A DNA stretch of 39,228 nucleotides from JAVKSL01 sp039583695. Lineage in GTDB: Bacteria; Actinomycetota; Acidimicrobiia; Acidimicrobiales; JAJPHD01. The stretch is from NCBI GenBank assembly GCA_039583695.1, contig JAVKSL010000018.1, forward strand, positions 1-39,228, written 5' to 3'. Positions 7,318 to 14,715 of the stretch are shown here, in pieces. Under the pieces are notes generated by a model, which worked only from the letters and a program-made list of their open reading frames with translations, made no database searches and was not told the origin of the DNA. The translations under genes were made by a program, and so were the position numbers. Every line of letters begins with the position of its first letter. Position 1 is the first letter of the stretch.

Positions 7318-8033
7318 CCCAGGACAAGGCGCCCCGGCGGCTCCCCAGCAAGCCGGCGCCGCCCACCAGGGCCGTCCGCGCCTTCTACGAGGTAGCCCGG
7401 CGGGTACTGCTGCTCATCTGCCGGGCGGAGTGGCGCCTGAGCATAGAGGGCACCGAGCTTGTGCCTCACGGCGGCGCATTCATCGTGGCCCCGGTACACC
7501 GCTCGAACATCGACACGATCCTGATGTCCGCGGTGACCAAGCGTAGGCTGTGCTACCTGGCAAAAGACGGGCTGTGGAGGCTCAGACCGTTCGGCTGGCT
7601 GATCAGCTCGCTCGGGGGGTTCCCGGTGCACCGGGGGGCTGCGGACCGCGAAGCGCTGCGGGTCTCGGTCGAGGTGCTCGAATCTGGCCAGCCACTGGTG
7701 GTCTTCCCTGAGGGGACCCGCCGCTCGGGACCCAAGGTGTTCGAGCTGTTCGAGGGAGCCGCCTACCTGTCGCTGCGGACCGGGGCGCCCATCGTCCCCG
7801 TGGGCATTGGGGGCTCCGAGGGGGCGCTCCCCAAAGGGTCCAAGGTTCCCAAGCGGGTCAGGGTCCATATGATCGTGGGGGCGCCCCTCGTCCCGCCGCC
7901 GCCGGCCCAGCAGGGGGAGCGCCGGGCTCGGGTGCGGCGTCACGAGATCGAGGCGCTGACCGCCACCCTGCACACCGAGCTCCAGAGCCTGTTCGACCGG
8001 GCCCAGTCGATCGCAGCGGGGGAGGCGTCGTGA
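7314..8033 (+). CDS. 1-acyl-sn-glycerol-3-phosphate acyltransferase (PlsC-like)
   Basis: Membrane-associated acyltransferase of phospholipid synthesis, expected to add the second acyl chain to lysophosphatidic acid. The catalytic HX4D motif is HRSNID (His62, Asp67), and the glycerol-phosphate-binding motif FPEGTR follows about 70 residues later. Length is 239 residues. The start overlaps the cmk stop (ATGA) and the stop overlaps the ald start (GTGA), giving a three-gene coupled operon. The substrate preference cannot be read from sequence. Confidence 0.9.
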   Translation: MTQDKAPRRLPSKPAPPTRAVRAFYEVARRVLLLICRAEWRLSIEGTELVPHGGAFIVAPVHRSNIDTILMSAVTKRRLCYLAKDGLWRLRPFGWLISSLGGFPVHRGAADREALRVSVEVLESGQPLVVFPEGTRRSGPKVFELFEGAAYLSLRTGAPIVPVGIGGSEGALPKGSKVPKRVRVHMIVGAPLVPPPPAQQGERRARVRRHEIEALTATLHTELQSLFDRAQSIAAGEAS

Positions 8034-9154
8034 GGGTCGGGGTGCCGCGGGAGGTCAAGGACAACGAGTACCGGGTGGCGATCACTCCGGCGGGCGTGCA
8101 CGAGCTGGTCGTCGCGGGCCATTCGATCTTGATCGGGGAGGGCGCGGGGCTCGGCTCCGCGATCGCCGACGCCGACTACGTGGCCGCGGGCGCCCAGGTG
8201 GTCGCGGATGCATCGGAGGTGTGGGCCGCCTCGGAGCTGGTGCTCAAGGTCAAAGAGCCCACCCCCGACGAGCACCGGCTCATGCGTCCCGGTCAGGTCC
8301 TGTTCACCTATCTTCATCTAGCCGCTTCTCGGGTGCTCACCGACGCCGTCCTGGCCTCGGGTGTGACCGCGGTCGCCTACGAGACGGTCCAGCTGGCCGA
8401 CGGCTCCCTGCCGTTGCTGCACCCGATGAGCGAGGTGGCAGGCCGGATGGCCCCCCAGGTGGGAGCCCACTGCCTGGAGCGCGAGGCAGGTGGCCGGGGG
8501 ATGCTCATGGGCGGGGTGTCGGGGGTCTACGCGGCCAAGGTGGTCGTGCTGGGCGCCGGGGTATCGGGCATGAACGCTGCGGCGCTGTCGCTCGGGATGC
8601 AGGCCGAGGTCCTGCTGCTGGACCGCAACATCGAGCGGCTGCGGGCCGCCGACCGGATCTACCAGGGCCACCTGCAGACCGTGGCCTCCAGTGCCTACGA
8701 GATCGAGAGGGCGTGCCTGGACGCGGACCTGGTCATCGGGGCCGTCCTGGTGCCTGGGGCCCGGGCGCCGACGCTGGTCTCCAACGCACTGGTGGAGGCG
8801 ATGAAGCCCGGGTCGGTGCTGGTCGATATCTCGGTCGACCAGGGGGGCTGCTTCGAGGCCACCCGACCCACGACCCACTCCGATCCCACGTTCGCCTTCG
8901 CCGGCTCGGTCTTCTACTGCGTGGCCAACATGCCAGGTGCGGTGCCCCACACCTCCACCTACGCCCTCACCAACGTCACGCTCCCCTACATAGAGGCGAT
9001 AGCCAGTCGGGGCCTGCCCGCCGCCTGCGCAGCCGACCCGGCCCTGGCCAGGGGTGTCAACGCCGTCGGCGGGGTGCTCACCAGCGCCCCGGTGGCAGGG
9101 GCACACGGCCTCGGCTGCGTCCCCGTTGAGCAAGTGTTTACGAACAATGCTTGA
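8030..9154 (+). CDS. ald: Alanine dehydrogenase
   Basis: NAD-dependent reversible deamination of L-alanine to pyruvate and ammonia. The N-terminus GVPREVKDNEYRVAITP is the family signature. The Rossmann dinucleotide motif appears as VLGAGVSGMNAA near residues 172-183, and the C-terminal HTSTYALTN segment is conserved. The 374 residues match the family. It is coupled to the preceding acyltransferase gene through GTGA. The partnership with cmk and plsC is unusual and probably reflects operon growth rather than shared chemistry. Confidence 0.95.
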   Translation: MRVGVPREVKDNEYRVAITPAGVHELVVAGHSILIGEGAGLGSAIADADYVAAGAQVVADASEVWAASELVLKVKEPTPDEHRLMRPGQVLFTYLHLAASRVLTDAVLASGVTAVAYETVQLADGSLPLLHPMSEVAGRMAPQVGAHCLEREAGGRGMLMGGVSGVYAAKVVVLGAGVSGMNAAALSLGMQAEVLLLDRNIERLRAADRIYQGHLQTVASSAYEIERACLDADLVIGAVLVPGARAPTLVSNALVEAMKPGSVLVDISVDQGGCFEATRPTTHSDPTFAFAGSVFYCVANMPGAVPHTSTYALTNVTLPYIEAIASRGLPAACAADPALARGVNAVGGVLTSAPVAGAHGLGCVPVEQVFTNNA

Positions 9155-9184
9155 CTACAGCTTTCTTTTGGGGTAGAATACGCC
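9151..9184 (+). promoter_or_regulatory. Near-consensus sigma-70-type promoter for the TetR gene
   Basis: TTGACT (9151-9156), a 17-bp spacer and TAGAAT (9174-9179) form the best housekeeping promoter seen in the window. It overlaps the ald stop codon. The GTG start of the TetR gene follows the -10 box by five bases, so the mRNA is probably leaderless. An imperfect inverted repeat, CAAGT...GCTTG (9131-9153), overlaps the -35 box and could be a TetR operator. Confidence 0.75.
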
Positions 9185-9820
9185 GTGGGCAGCACCGTGG
9201 AGGCAACCAGAACCCGGCGTACGCAGGCGCAGCGCTCGGCCGAGACCCGCGCCCGGCTGCTCGACGCCGCGATCTTCTGCATCGTCGAGCTCGGTTACGG
9301 GGCCACCACCACGGTCGAGATCGCCCGGCGTGCCGGGTTGTCAAGAGGAGCACAGCTGAACCATTATCCCTCGAAGGCAGAGTTGATGGTCGCCGCCCTC
9401 GAGCACATGTACTCCCTGCGCGAAGAGGAGTTCGCCTGCGCGATGAGCCAGGTCCGGCCGGGCCCTGACCGCCTCGACCGGGCCATCGACATGTGCTGGT
9501 CCTTCGTGGCTCAACCGGTGTTCGTCGCCTGGCTGGAGCTGGAGGTGGCGGCGAGGACCGACCCGTCGCTTCGGGAGCCGATGCTGGCCCTCGATCGGCG
9601 CTTCGAGGACATGATCGAGCGGGGTTGGCGGGGGTTCTTTGCCGGTGACGACGCCAATGATGTCTACCGGCTGGCCCCCAAGCTCACCTGGGCGCTCCTC
9701 GACGGCTTGGCTCTTCGCCGCCTTGCGGGTGTGCCGCAGGACGAGGTTGACCAGGTGTTGCAAGGATTGAAGGACATCGCCCGGGTCATGCTGGGTGGGA
9801 TCGTAGGGGAGGACCGATGA
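9185..9820 (+). CDS. TetR family transcriptional regulator
   Basis: N-terminal helix-turn-helix DNA-binding domain at about residues 18-64 (TRARLLDAAIFCIVE ... TTVEIARRAGLSRGA), where the recognition helix ends in the typical NHYPSKAEL. A helical ligand-binding domain follows. Total 211 residues. It starts with GTG immediately after a strong promoter. Its stop overlaps the AurF-like oxygenase start as ATGA, so the oxygenase is its most likely target along with its own promoter. The ligand is unknown. Confidence 0.92.
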   Translation: MGSTVEATRTRRTQAQRSAETRARLLDAAIFCIVELGYGATTTVEIARRAGLSRGAQLNHYPSKAELMVAALEHMYSLREEEFACAMSQVRPGPDRLDRAIDMCWSFVAQPVFVAWLELEVAARTDPSLREPMLALDRRFEDMIERGWRGFFAGDDANDVYRLAPKLTWALLDGLALRRLAGVPQDEVDQVLQGLKDIARVMLGGIVGEDR

Positions 9821-10773
9821 CGATCATGGAGGAGCAGGAAAGCAAGGGCACGTTGGAGGCGCTGCTGGAACGGCTGAGCCGTCAGTCGGTCACACCCGGC
9901 AAGCACTTCGACGCCTACGTGGACATCGACTGGGACGCACCGGAGCTCCAGGTGGACCCCAGCGACCCGCGCTGGGAGCTGGTCGAATGGGACCCGCTCG
10001 GCGCGAGCGAGTGGTACCGGGCCCAGCCCCAGGCGGTCCGGGCGAAGATCGGCCTGCACCGCATAGCTGAGCAGATGCGCACGGGCCTCGAGTTCGAGAA
10101 CGTGCTCCAGCGGGGCCTTTTGGAGCTCGCCTTCAGGCTGCCCAACGGGTCGCCCTTGTTTCGCTACATCTACCACGAGGTCATAGAGGAGTCCCAGCAC
10201 TCGCTGATGTTCCAGGAGTTCGCCAACCGCACCCGCACCGATCCGGTTGGCATCCCCCGGCTCCTACGGCCGGGGACGATCGAGGTGGTCAAGCTGGCCC
10301 GGCGACTGCCGGGGCTGTTCTTCCTGTTCATCCTCGGAGGTGAGGAGCCCATCGACTACGTGCAGCGCCGAGCGCTGCGTGAGGAGCATGAGCACCTCCA
10401 CCCGCTGCTGGAGCGAATCATGCGCATCCACGTCACCGAGGAGGCCCGTCACCTCTCCTTCGCCCGCCATTACCTGCGCGAGCGGGTTCCCGAGCTGGGC
10501 TGGGCTCGTCGCCAGCTGCTTGGCCTCGGGGCGCCGCTCATCCTCGGGATCATGGCCGCGCTGATGCTGCGTCCCTCCCGCCAGATGCTGCGTCGCTATA
10601 AGGTCCCGCGCTCGGTGGTCGGCACGGCTTTCCGCTCGCCGAGCGCACGTGCCGAGCTTCACGCCGCGCTGCGCAGGGCACGCGCCCTGTGCGACGAGCT
10701 CGGCCTGATCAACCCCGCCTCCCGCCTGATCTGGAGGGGACTCGGAATGACGGAGCCGTCCCCGGGAGCCTAA
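9817..10773 (+). CDS. AurF-like diiron oxygenase
   Basis: Soluble helical protein with carboxylate and histidine motifs of the AurF/diiron N-oxygenase-like family: an early Glu helix (GLEFENVLQ), EVIEESQHSLMFQEF, GGEEP, and HVTEEARHLSFARHY as the E-x-x-H iron site. AurF oxidises an aromatic amine; many actinobacterial relatives have unknown substrates. Length 318 is typical. The start overlaps the TetR stop (ATGA), pointing to a two-gene regulated unit. A membrane-like segment (LLGLGAPLILGIMAALML) near residue 240 is notable and could mean membrane association. The TAA stop lies within the -10 box of the next gene. Confidence 0.78.
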   Translation: MTIMEEQESKGTLEALLERLSRQSVTPGKHFDAYVDIDWDAPELQVDPSDPRWELVEWDPLGASEWYRAQPQAVRAKIGLHRIAEQMRTGLEFENVLQRGLLELAFRLPNGSPLFRYIYHEVIEESQHSLMFQEFANRTRTDPVGIPRLLRPGTIEVVKLARRLPGLFFLFILGGEEPIDYVQRRALREEHEHLHPLLERIMRIHVTEEARHLSFARHYLRERVPELGWARRQLLGLGAPLILGIMAALMLRPSRQMLRRYKVPRSVVGTAFRSPSARAELHAALRRARALCDELGLINPASRLIWRGLGMTEPSPGA

Positions 10774-10782
10774 CCTGGGCCC

Positions 10783-11274
10783 ATGCCAGATGAGGATGGT
10801 TGGGTCTGGCGGGCGGGACCTCGAGAGCCGGGCCCGGCGGTGGTGGTCGACATCGACGGGGTGGTCTCGGATGCGACCCACCGCCAGTACCTGGTCACGG
10901 GTAGAGAGCGGGATTGGCCTGCATTCTTTGAAGCTTGTGGGAAGGACCCGCTGATCGAGGAGGCGGCGAGGCTGTTGGAGCTCCTCGATCCGGAGCTGGT
11001 GGTGGTGCTGCTGACCGGGCGCCCGTTGTCCGTGCAGGCAGCCACCCTCGACTGGCTGGGGAGGGTGCAGCTGCGCTGGGACCTGTTGGTGATGCGGGAC
11101 GTGGGCGATTACGCCGCCTCACGTTCGTTCAAGGCACGCAGCGTCGGCGAGCTGCGGGCTGGCGGGTTCGACCTGCGCCTGGCTCTGGACGACGATCTGC
11201 GCAACTGCGAGATGTTCCGCTCGGCGGGGGTCCCTTGTGTCTACATGCACTCGGGCTACTACAGCCGCACTTAG
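10783..11274 (+). CDS. HAD-superfamily phosphatase, polynucleotide kinase 3'-phosphatase-like
   Basis: Small HAD-fold hydrolase. Motif I is VVVDIDGVVSD with nucleophile Asp23 and acid Asp25, motif II is LLTGRP, and the C-terminal LALDDDLRNCEMF serves as motif IV. This layout resembles the phosphatase domain of T4-type polynucleotide kinase (PseT), but no kinase domain is attached, so the substrate is open. TAACCT at 10771-10776 followed by six bases and ATG suggests a leaderless transcript. Its TAG stop shares bases with the convergent YajQ-family gene's TAA. Confidence 0.82.
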   Translation: MPDEDGWVWRAGPREPGPAVVVDIDGVVSDATHRQYLVTGRERDWPAFFEACGKDPLIEEAARLLELLDPELVVVLLTGRPLSVQAATLDWLGRVQLRWDLLVMRDVGDYAASRSFKARSVGELRAGGFDLRLALDDDLRNCEMFRSAGVPCVYMHSGYYSRT

Positions 11275-11759
11275 TCCCTCCGGTTGGTGAACTGCAGGGG
11301 GATGCCGAAGTCGGCCTCGCGCAGCGCGGCCATGACTGCTTGCAGGTCGTCTCGCTTCTTGCCGCTCACCCGGACCTGGTCGCCCTGGGTGGAGGAGGAG
11401 ACCCCCTTGAGGCCGAGCTCCTTGATCGCGCGGTTGACCTCCCGGGCCTTTTCTGCCGAGATGCCTGCGGTGATGGTGATGGTCTGGCGGGCTGTCCCCT
11501 TGGATGCCTCCTCTACCTTTCCCCGGTCCAGCGCCTTGAGCGAGACCTGGCGCTTGACCAGCTTTTCCTCGAGGACCTGTCCCAGGGCGCGGAGGCGGTC
11601 CTCCGACGCGGAGCGCAGAGTCAGCTCGTGGCCGGACAGCTCGATGGAGCTCCCCGTGTCCTTGAAGTCGAAGCGGGTGGTGGCCTCGCGGTTGGCCTGG
11701 TCCACCGCGTTGCGGACCTCTTGCATGTCGACCTCGGAGACCACGTCGAAGGTGGGCAT
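11271..11759 (-). CDS. YajQ family (UPF0234) nucleotide-binding protein
   Basis: 162-residue protein beginning MPTFDVVSEVDMQEVRNA, the signature of the YajQ/UPF0234 family, with two RRM-like halves and the C-terminal QVRVSGKKRDDLQ segment. Members bind nucleotides, and some bind cyclic di-GMP; the role here is unknown. ATG 11759 is chosen from this conserved N-terminus; the open frame continues upstream only because it passes antisense through the tRNA gene. TAGCGT lies seven bases before the start on the minus strand. It overlaps the HAD gene by four bases. Confidence 0.93.
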   Translation of the reverse strand: MPTFDVVSEVDMQEVRNAVDQANREATTRFDFKDTGSSIELSGHELTLRSASEDRLRALGQVLEEKLVKRQVSLKALDRGKVEEASKGTARQTITITAGISAEKAREVNRAIKELGLKGVSSSTQGDQVRVSGKKRDDLQAVMAALREADFGIPLQFTNRRD

Positions 11760-11786
11760 GCCTGGCACGCTATCGTGTTGCTCGTT

Positions 11787-11871
11787 GGGTCGGTGCCCGA
11801 GCGGCCAAAGGGAGCAGACTGTAAATCTGCCGGCACAGCCTACGGGGGTTCGAATCCCTCCCGGCCCACCA
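11787..11871 (+). tRNA. tRNA-Tyr (GTA)
   Basis: The 85-base sequence folds as a class II tRNA. Acceptor arms GGGTCGG (11787) and CCGGCCC (to 11867) pair with one G-T wobble, the discriminator is A, and CCA is encoded at 11869-11871. The anticodon arm is GCAGA-CTGTAAA-TCTGC with anticodon GTA, there is a long variable arm (around CGGCACAGCC), and the T arm contains GGTTCGAATCC. Tyrosine identity follows from GTA and the long variable arm. Confidence 0.97.
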
Positions 11872-11896
11872 CCACCACCACCACCACCACCCACCA
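11869..11896 (+). repeat. CCA microsatellite continuing from the tRNA 3' end
   Basis: The encoded CCA end of tRNA-Tyr is the first of seven perfect CCA triplets (11869-11889), followed by one C and two further CCA. The array begins exactly at the mature tRNA terminus. Confidence 0.95.
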
Positions 11897-11905
11897 GCCG
11901 TAACG

Positions 11906-12029
11906 TGCCGGGGCCGTTGCCAGCGCGTACCGCCGCAGCCCTGATCGCGTAGCACCCGCTGGCGACGAGCGTGTCGGGCTCCTCCACGAGCTCCCCGGGG
12001 AGCCGGACGGCGAGCTGTTCGGAAGCCAC
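11906..12029 (-). pseudogene. Truncated ribbon-helix-helix antitoxin-like fragment
   Basis: From GTG 12029 the minus strand reads a start like ASEQLAVRLPGELVEEPDTL, continuing VASGCYAIRAAAVRAG. This is the pattern of CopG/ParD/VapB-type antitoxins: a beta strand of form xxVRLPxELV, then a helix ending in RAxAVRAG. After about 41 residues the similarity stops and the frame runs into glycine codons made by the CCA repeats and then antisense through the tRNA. No toxin gene is adjacent. It is read as a remnant cut off at the tRNA 3' end; the identification rests on a short match. Confidence 0.45.
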
Positions 12030-12067
12030 CCGTTTAGTGCACCAAAGTGGGATGGGGTTAGTACGCG

Positions 12068-12298
12068 TCAAGAGTTGGTAATAACCGCTGGTCTGGTCGA
12101 GCGGTAGCGGCGGAGCGCGACGAAGGTCCAGACAGCCTCGAGGATCCCAAAGGGCCAGGTACCCGCCAGGAACCCGTAGCTGCTCGACAGCGCGCACCCG
12201 AGGGCGAAAGCAGCAATGAAGTGGCGGCTGCGATGTTCCAGCGCGTACATCGCCATCATGAAGCTGACGGAGACGACGCCATAGATGGTCAGCGCCAT
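12068..12298 (-). CDS. Small conserved-type membrane protein (76 aa)
   Basis: Encodes about two hydrophobic segments (YGVVSVSFMMAMYALE and FALGCALSSSYGFLAGTWPF) followed by a basic tail. The pattern MxxYGVxxVxFMMxMYALE...YGFLxGxWPFGxxE is one I associate with small uncharacterised bacterial membrane proteins, often near regulators. No catalytic motif is visible and the function is unknown. ATG 12298 is the only sensible start. It lies just downstream of the ArsR gene on the same strand and could be cotranscribed with it. Confidence 0.65.
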   Translation of the reverse strand: MALTIYGVVSVSFMMAMYALEHRSRHFIAAFALGCALSSSYGFLAGTWPFGILEAVWTFVALRRYRSTRPAVITNS

Positions 12299-12331
12299 AG
12301 CTGCTCGGGATTCGCCAGCGCAGCAACGGGC

Positions 12332-12661
12332 TCACCCATGGTCGGGTTCGCCCGAGACCCGGTGGTCGGCGTAGTACAGCGCCTCTTGGACCAAGCGGTC
12401 CACGTGAGCACCTCTGGTCGAGTACATCCGGCGGCGACCCTCCTGACGGGCCGAGACCAGACCCGCCAATCGGAGCTTGCCTAGGTGCTGGCTAGTGGAG
12501 GCCGGAGTCGCGCCCGTAAGGGCCGCCATGGTCCCGACATCGCGCTCCCCGGTGCTGAGCAGCCATAGCAACCGGAGCCTGGTCGGATCGGCCAGCAGGG
12601 TCAATACCTCGACCGCCGTGTCGACCTGAATCGGGGGCGGCAGCTCCAAAGCAGCGTCCAT
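12332..12661 (-). CDS. ArsR/SmtB family metal-responsive repressor
   Basis: Winged-helix repressor of 109 residues: VDTAVEVLTLLADPTRLRLLWLL leads into the HTH (TPASTSQHLGKLRLAGLVSARQEG). Its C-terminal helix EALYYADHRVSGEPDHG carries Asp/His residues placed like the alpha-5 zinc/nickel/cobalt site of SmtB-type sensors. There is no N-terminal or alpha-3 Cys pair of the ArsR/CadC kind. ATG 12661 is chosen because the longer starts (12700, 12805) would place coding sequence over the operator. It is divergent from a P1B ATPase and is very likely its metal-relieved repressor. Confidence 0.88.
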   Translation of the reverse strand: MDAALELPPPIQVDTAVEVLTLLADPTRLRLLWLLSTGERDVGTMAALTGATPASTSQHLGKLRLAGLVSARQEGRRRMYSTRGAHVDRLVQEALYYADHRVSGEPDHG

Positions 12662-12687
12662 GCTGGGATCCTCCAGCACAACATCCG

Positions 12688-12712
12688 CATGTATATGCAT
12701 ACATGTTACTAT
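12688..12712. promoter_or_regulatory. Operator/promoter between ArsR and metal ATPase genes
   Basis: CATGTAT-ATGC-ATACATG (12688-12705) is a perfect inverted repeat with 7-bp arms and a 4-bp centre, the usual form of an ArsR-family operator. TACTAT (12707-12712) is a plausible -10 box for the ATPase gene, whose ATG is at 12722. The repressor would therefore block the promoter region directly. Confidence 0.75.
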
Positions 12713-12721
12713 ACGACCCCG

Positions 12722-14695
12722 ATGAGCGATACCTCGACGCGCGGTAGCCAGGTTCAGGTTCACCCACGGATGACCGCCGGGTCGCGCCCGGCCGAGCCGG
12801 CTCACCCGTCCGGTCTGCTCGTCGTGGCGGAGGTGCGCTGGGCTGGGTTGGCCACCGTTGCATTTCTCGCTGGATTGGCTGCGCGCGCCCTTGGTGGGCC
12901 GGTTGTGCTGGCTTGGGTCCTGTTCTCCATCTGCTACCTGTCAGGGGGCTGGGAGCCCGCCCTGTCCGGAGTGCGGGCATTGCAGAGAAAGATCCTCGAC
13001 GTCGATCTCTTGATGGTCGTCGCTGCGCTGGTCGCTGCGGCAATCGGCCAGCAGCTTGACGGAGCGTTGTTGATCGTGATCTTCGCCACTTCCGGGGCAC
13101 TGGAGGCCGTGGCGACACAGCGGACTCGAGACAGCGTTCGCAGCCTGCTTTCCCTGGCGCCCGAACAGGCAACCCGTCTGGGGGCCGACGACCGCGAGGA
13201 GGTGGTGGATGCCGCCCTGTTGGCGGTCGGCGACCTGGTGCTGGTCCGGCCCGGTGAGCGCGTGGGAGTCGACGGCTTGGTCGTCGAGGGGACGAGCGAG
13301 GTCGACCAAGCCACCATCACAGGTGAACCGCTCCCGGTGACCAAGGACATCGGTGCCGAGGTGTTCGCCGGCACCCTGAACGGTACCGGTGTCCTGCGCG
13401 TCCGGGTGCTGCGCGCTACTCTTACACGCTCCTGGGTGGGGCCAGTTCGGGCCAGCACGGTGGGGCCAGATCGAGTCGTCATACCCAAGCTGTTCGTCGA
13501 ACGCGTCGAGCAGCGGTACTCGGTCGCCATGATTGCCTGCACTCTGGCTTTGTTCCTCGTTCCGCTGGCGTTCGGAGCCACGCTCCAGGCAACGCTGTTG
13601 AGGGCGATGACGTTCATGATCGTCGCCTCACCGTGCGCGGTCGTGCTGGCGACCATGCCGCCGCTGCTCTCGGCGATCGCCAATGCCGGCCGTCACGGCG
13701 TGCTGGTGAAGAGCGCGGTCGTGATGGAGCGGATGGCCCAGACCACCACGATCTGCTTCGACAAGACCGGCACCCTCACCGAGGGGACTCCCCGCGTCGC
13801 CGAGGTCCGCCTGGTCGGCGGGGATGGGATGGACGAGCCCACCTTGCTGAGCTTGGCGGCTGGGGCCGAACGACCTAGCGAGCATCCCCTGGCGCGAGCC
13901 ATCGTGGCGGCCGCAGCCGAGGCGGGGCTGGTGGTCCCTCCGGCGCAGGCGTTCTTGGCGATCCCGGGCAGAGGGGTCGAGGCGCTGGTCATGGGTCGCA
14001 GCGTCCAGGTCTCCAGACCTGCCGTCCTGGGGGCTTGCGCAGTGGGCGAGATGGTGGCAGCGCTCGAGTCGAGCGGTCACACCGCGGTGGTGGTCACCGT
14101 CGACGGGAAGGCTGCTGGTGTCCTCGGGCTCACCGACCGGCTCCGTGAGGGAGCTGGCGACAGCGTGGCAGCTTTGGCGGCGCTGACCGGCCGGGTGCCG
14201 GTTCTGCTGACCGGGGACAACGCCCGGGCCGCCCGCCTGCTGGCCGCCGCCACCGGGATCAGCGATGTACGGGCGGCTCTGTTGCCCGAGGACAAGATGG
14301 CCGCGGTTCATGAGCTCCAAGGCGACGGGGCTATCGTGACCGTGATTGGTGACGGCGTGAACGACGCGCCAGCGCTTGCCGCCGCCGACATCGGTGTGGC
14401 GATGGGTCGCTCCGGAAGCGACCTGGCCATGAGTTCCGCCGACGCGGTCATCATTCGCGACGACCTGGCCACGCTACCGGCGCTCATCGGGCTTTCTGCC
14501 CACGCCAAGCGCGTCGTAGTGCAGAATCTGGTGTTCGCAGTGACCGCGATCACGGTTCTGGTCGCCATCGACCTGTTGGGCAAGCTTCCACTGCCCATCG
14601 GAGTGGCCGGGCACGAAGGGTCGACGGTGATTGTCGGGTTGAACGGCTTGCGGCTCCTGTCAGCTCGAGCCTGGCGCCGTGCTGCCGGCATTTAG
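12722..14695 (+). CDS. P1B-4-type heavy-metal-transporting ATPase
   Basis: Metal-exporting P-type ATPase of 657 residues. Visible elements are the actuator motif TGEP, the membrane metal site SPC (303-305), the phosphorylation motif DKTGT (Asp347), the nucleotide-domain HP in SEHPLA, GDGVNDAPAL, and HEGST (from His631) in the last membrane helix. SPC with HEGxT and no N-terminal CxxC domain defines subtype P1B-4, whose members (CoaT, CtpD, CtpJ) move cobalt, iron or zinc. Oddly, the segment after the actuator (about residues 231-256) does not match the family, and the usual ATKAxTQ stretch before LFVERVEQRYS is missing. Two 11-bp direct repeats lie there. The protein may still work, but that region is suspect. 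Confidence 0.9.
   Translation: MSDTSTRGSQVQVHPRMTAGSRPAEPAHPSGLLVVAEVRWAGLATVAFLAGLAARALGGPVVLAWVLFSICYLSGGWEPALSGVRALQRKILDVDLLMVVAALVAAAIGQQLDGALLIVIFATSGALEAVATQRTRDSVRSLLSLAPEQATRLGADDREEVVDAALLAVGDLVLVRPGERVGVDGLVVEGTSEVDQATITGEPLPVTKDIGAEVFAGTLNGTGVLRVRVLRATLTRSWVGPVRASTVGPDRVVIPKLFVERVEQRYSVAMIACTLALFLVPLAFGATLQATLLRAMTFMIVASPCAVVLATMPPLLSAIANAGRHGVLVKSAVVMERMAQTTTICFDKTGTLTEGTPRVAEVRLVGGDGMDEPTLLSLAAGAERPSEHPLARAIVAAAAEAGLVVPPAQAFLAIPGRGVEALVMGRSVQVSRPAVLGACAVGEMVAALESSGHTAVVVTVDGKAAGVLGLTDRLREGAGDSVAALAALTGRVPVLLTGDNARAARLLAAATGISDVRAALLPEDKMAAVHELQGDGAIVTVIGDGVNDAPALAAADIGVAMGRSGSDLAMSSADAVIIRDDLATLPALIGLSAHAKRVVVQNLVFAVTAITVLVAIDLLGKLPLPIGVAGHEGSTVIVGLNGLRLLSARAWRRAAGI
13435..13473 (+). 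repeat. Direct repeats within the ATPase gene, possible mobile-element scar
   Basis: GGTGGGGCCAG occurs at 13435-13445 and again at 13459-13469, 24 bases apart, each followed by a (T/A)TCG-type extension. They lie in the stretch where the ATPase protein loses family similarity. Closely spaced repeats of this kind resemble the multiple terminal repeats of IS21-like ends, which is an inference. Confidence 0.5.
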
Positions 14696-14715
14696 TTGGA
14701 CTTCCAAGTGTGGAG

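Noticed and set aside
11760..12335. Long upstream extension of the YajQ-family gene
   Set aside because: It passes antisense through the tRNA-Tyr gene and CCA repeat; the family starts at ATG 11759.
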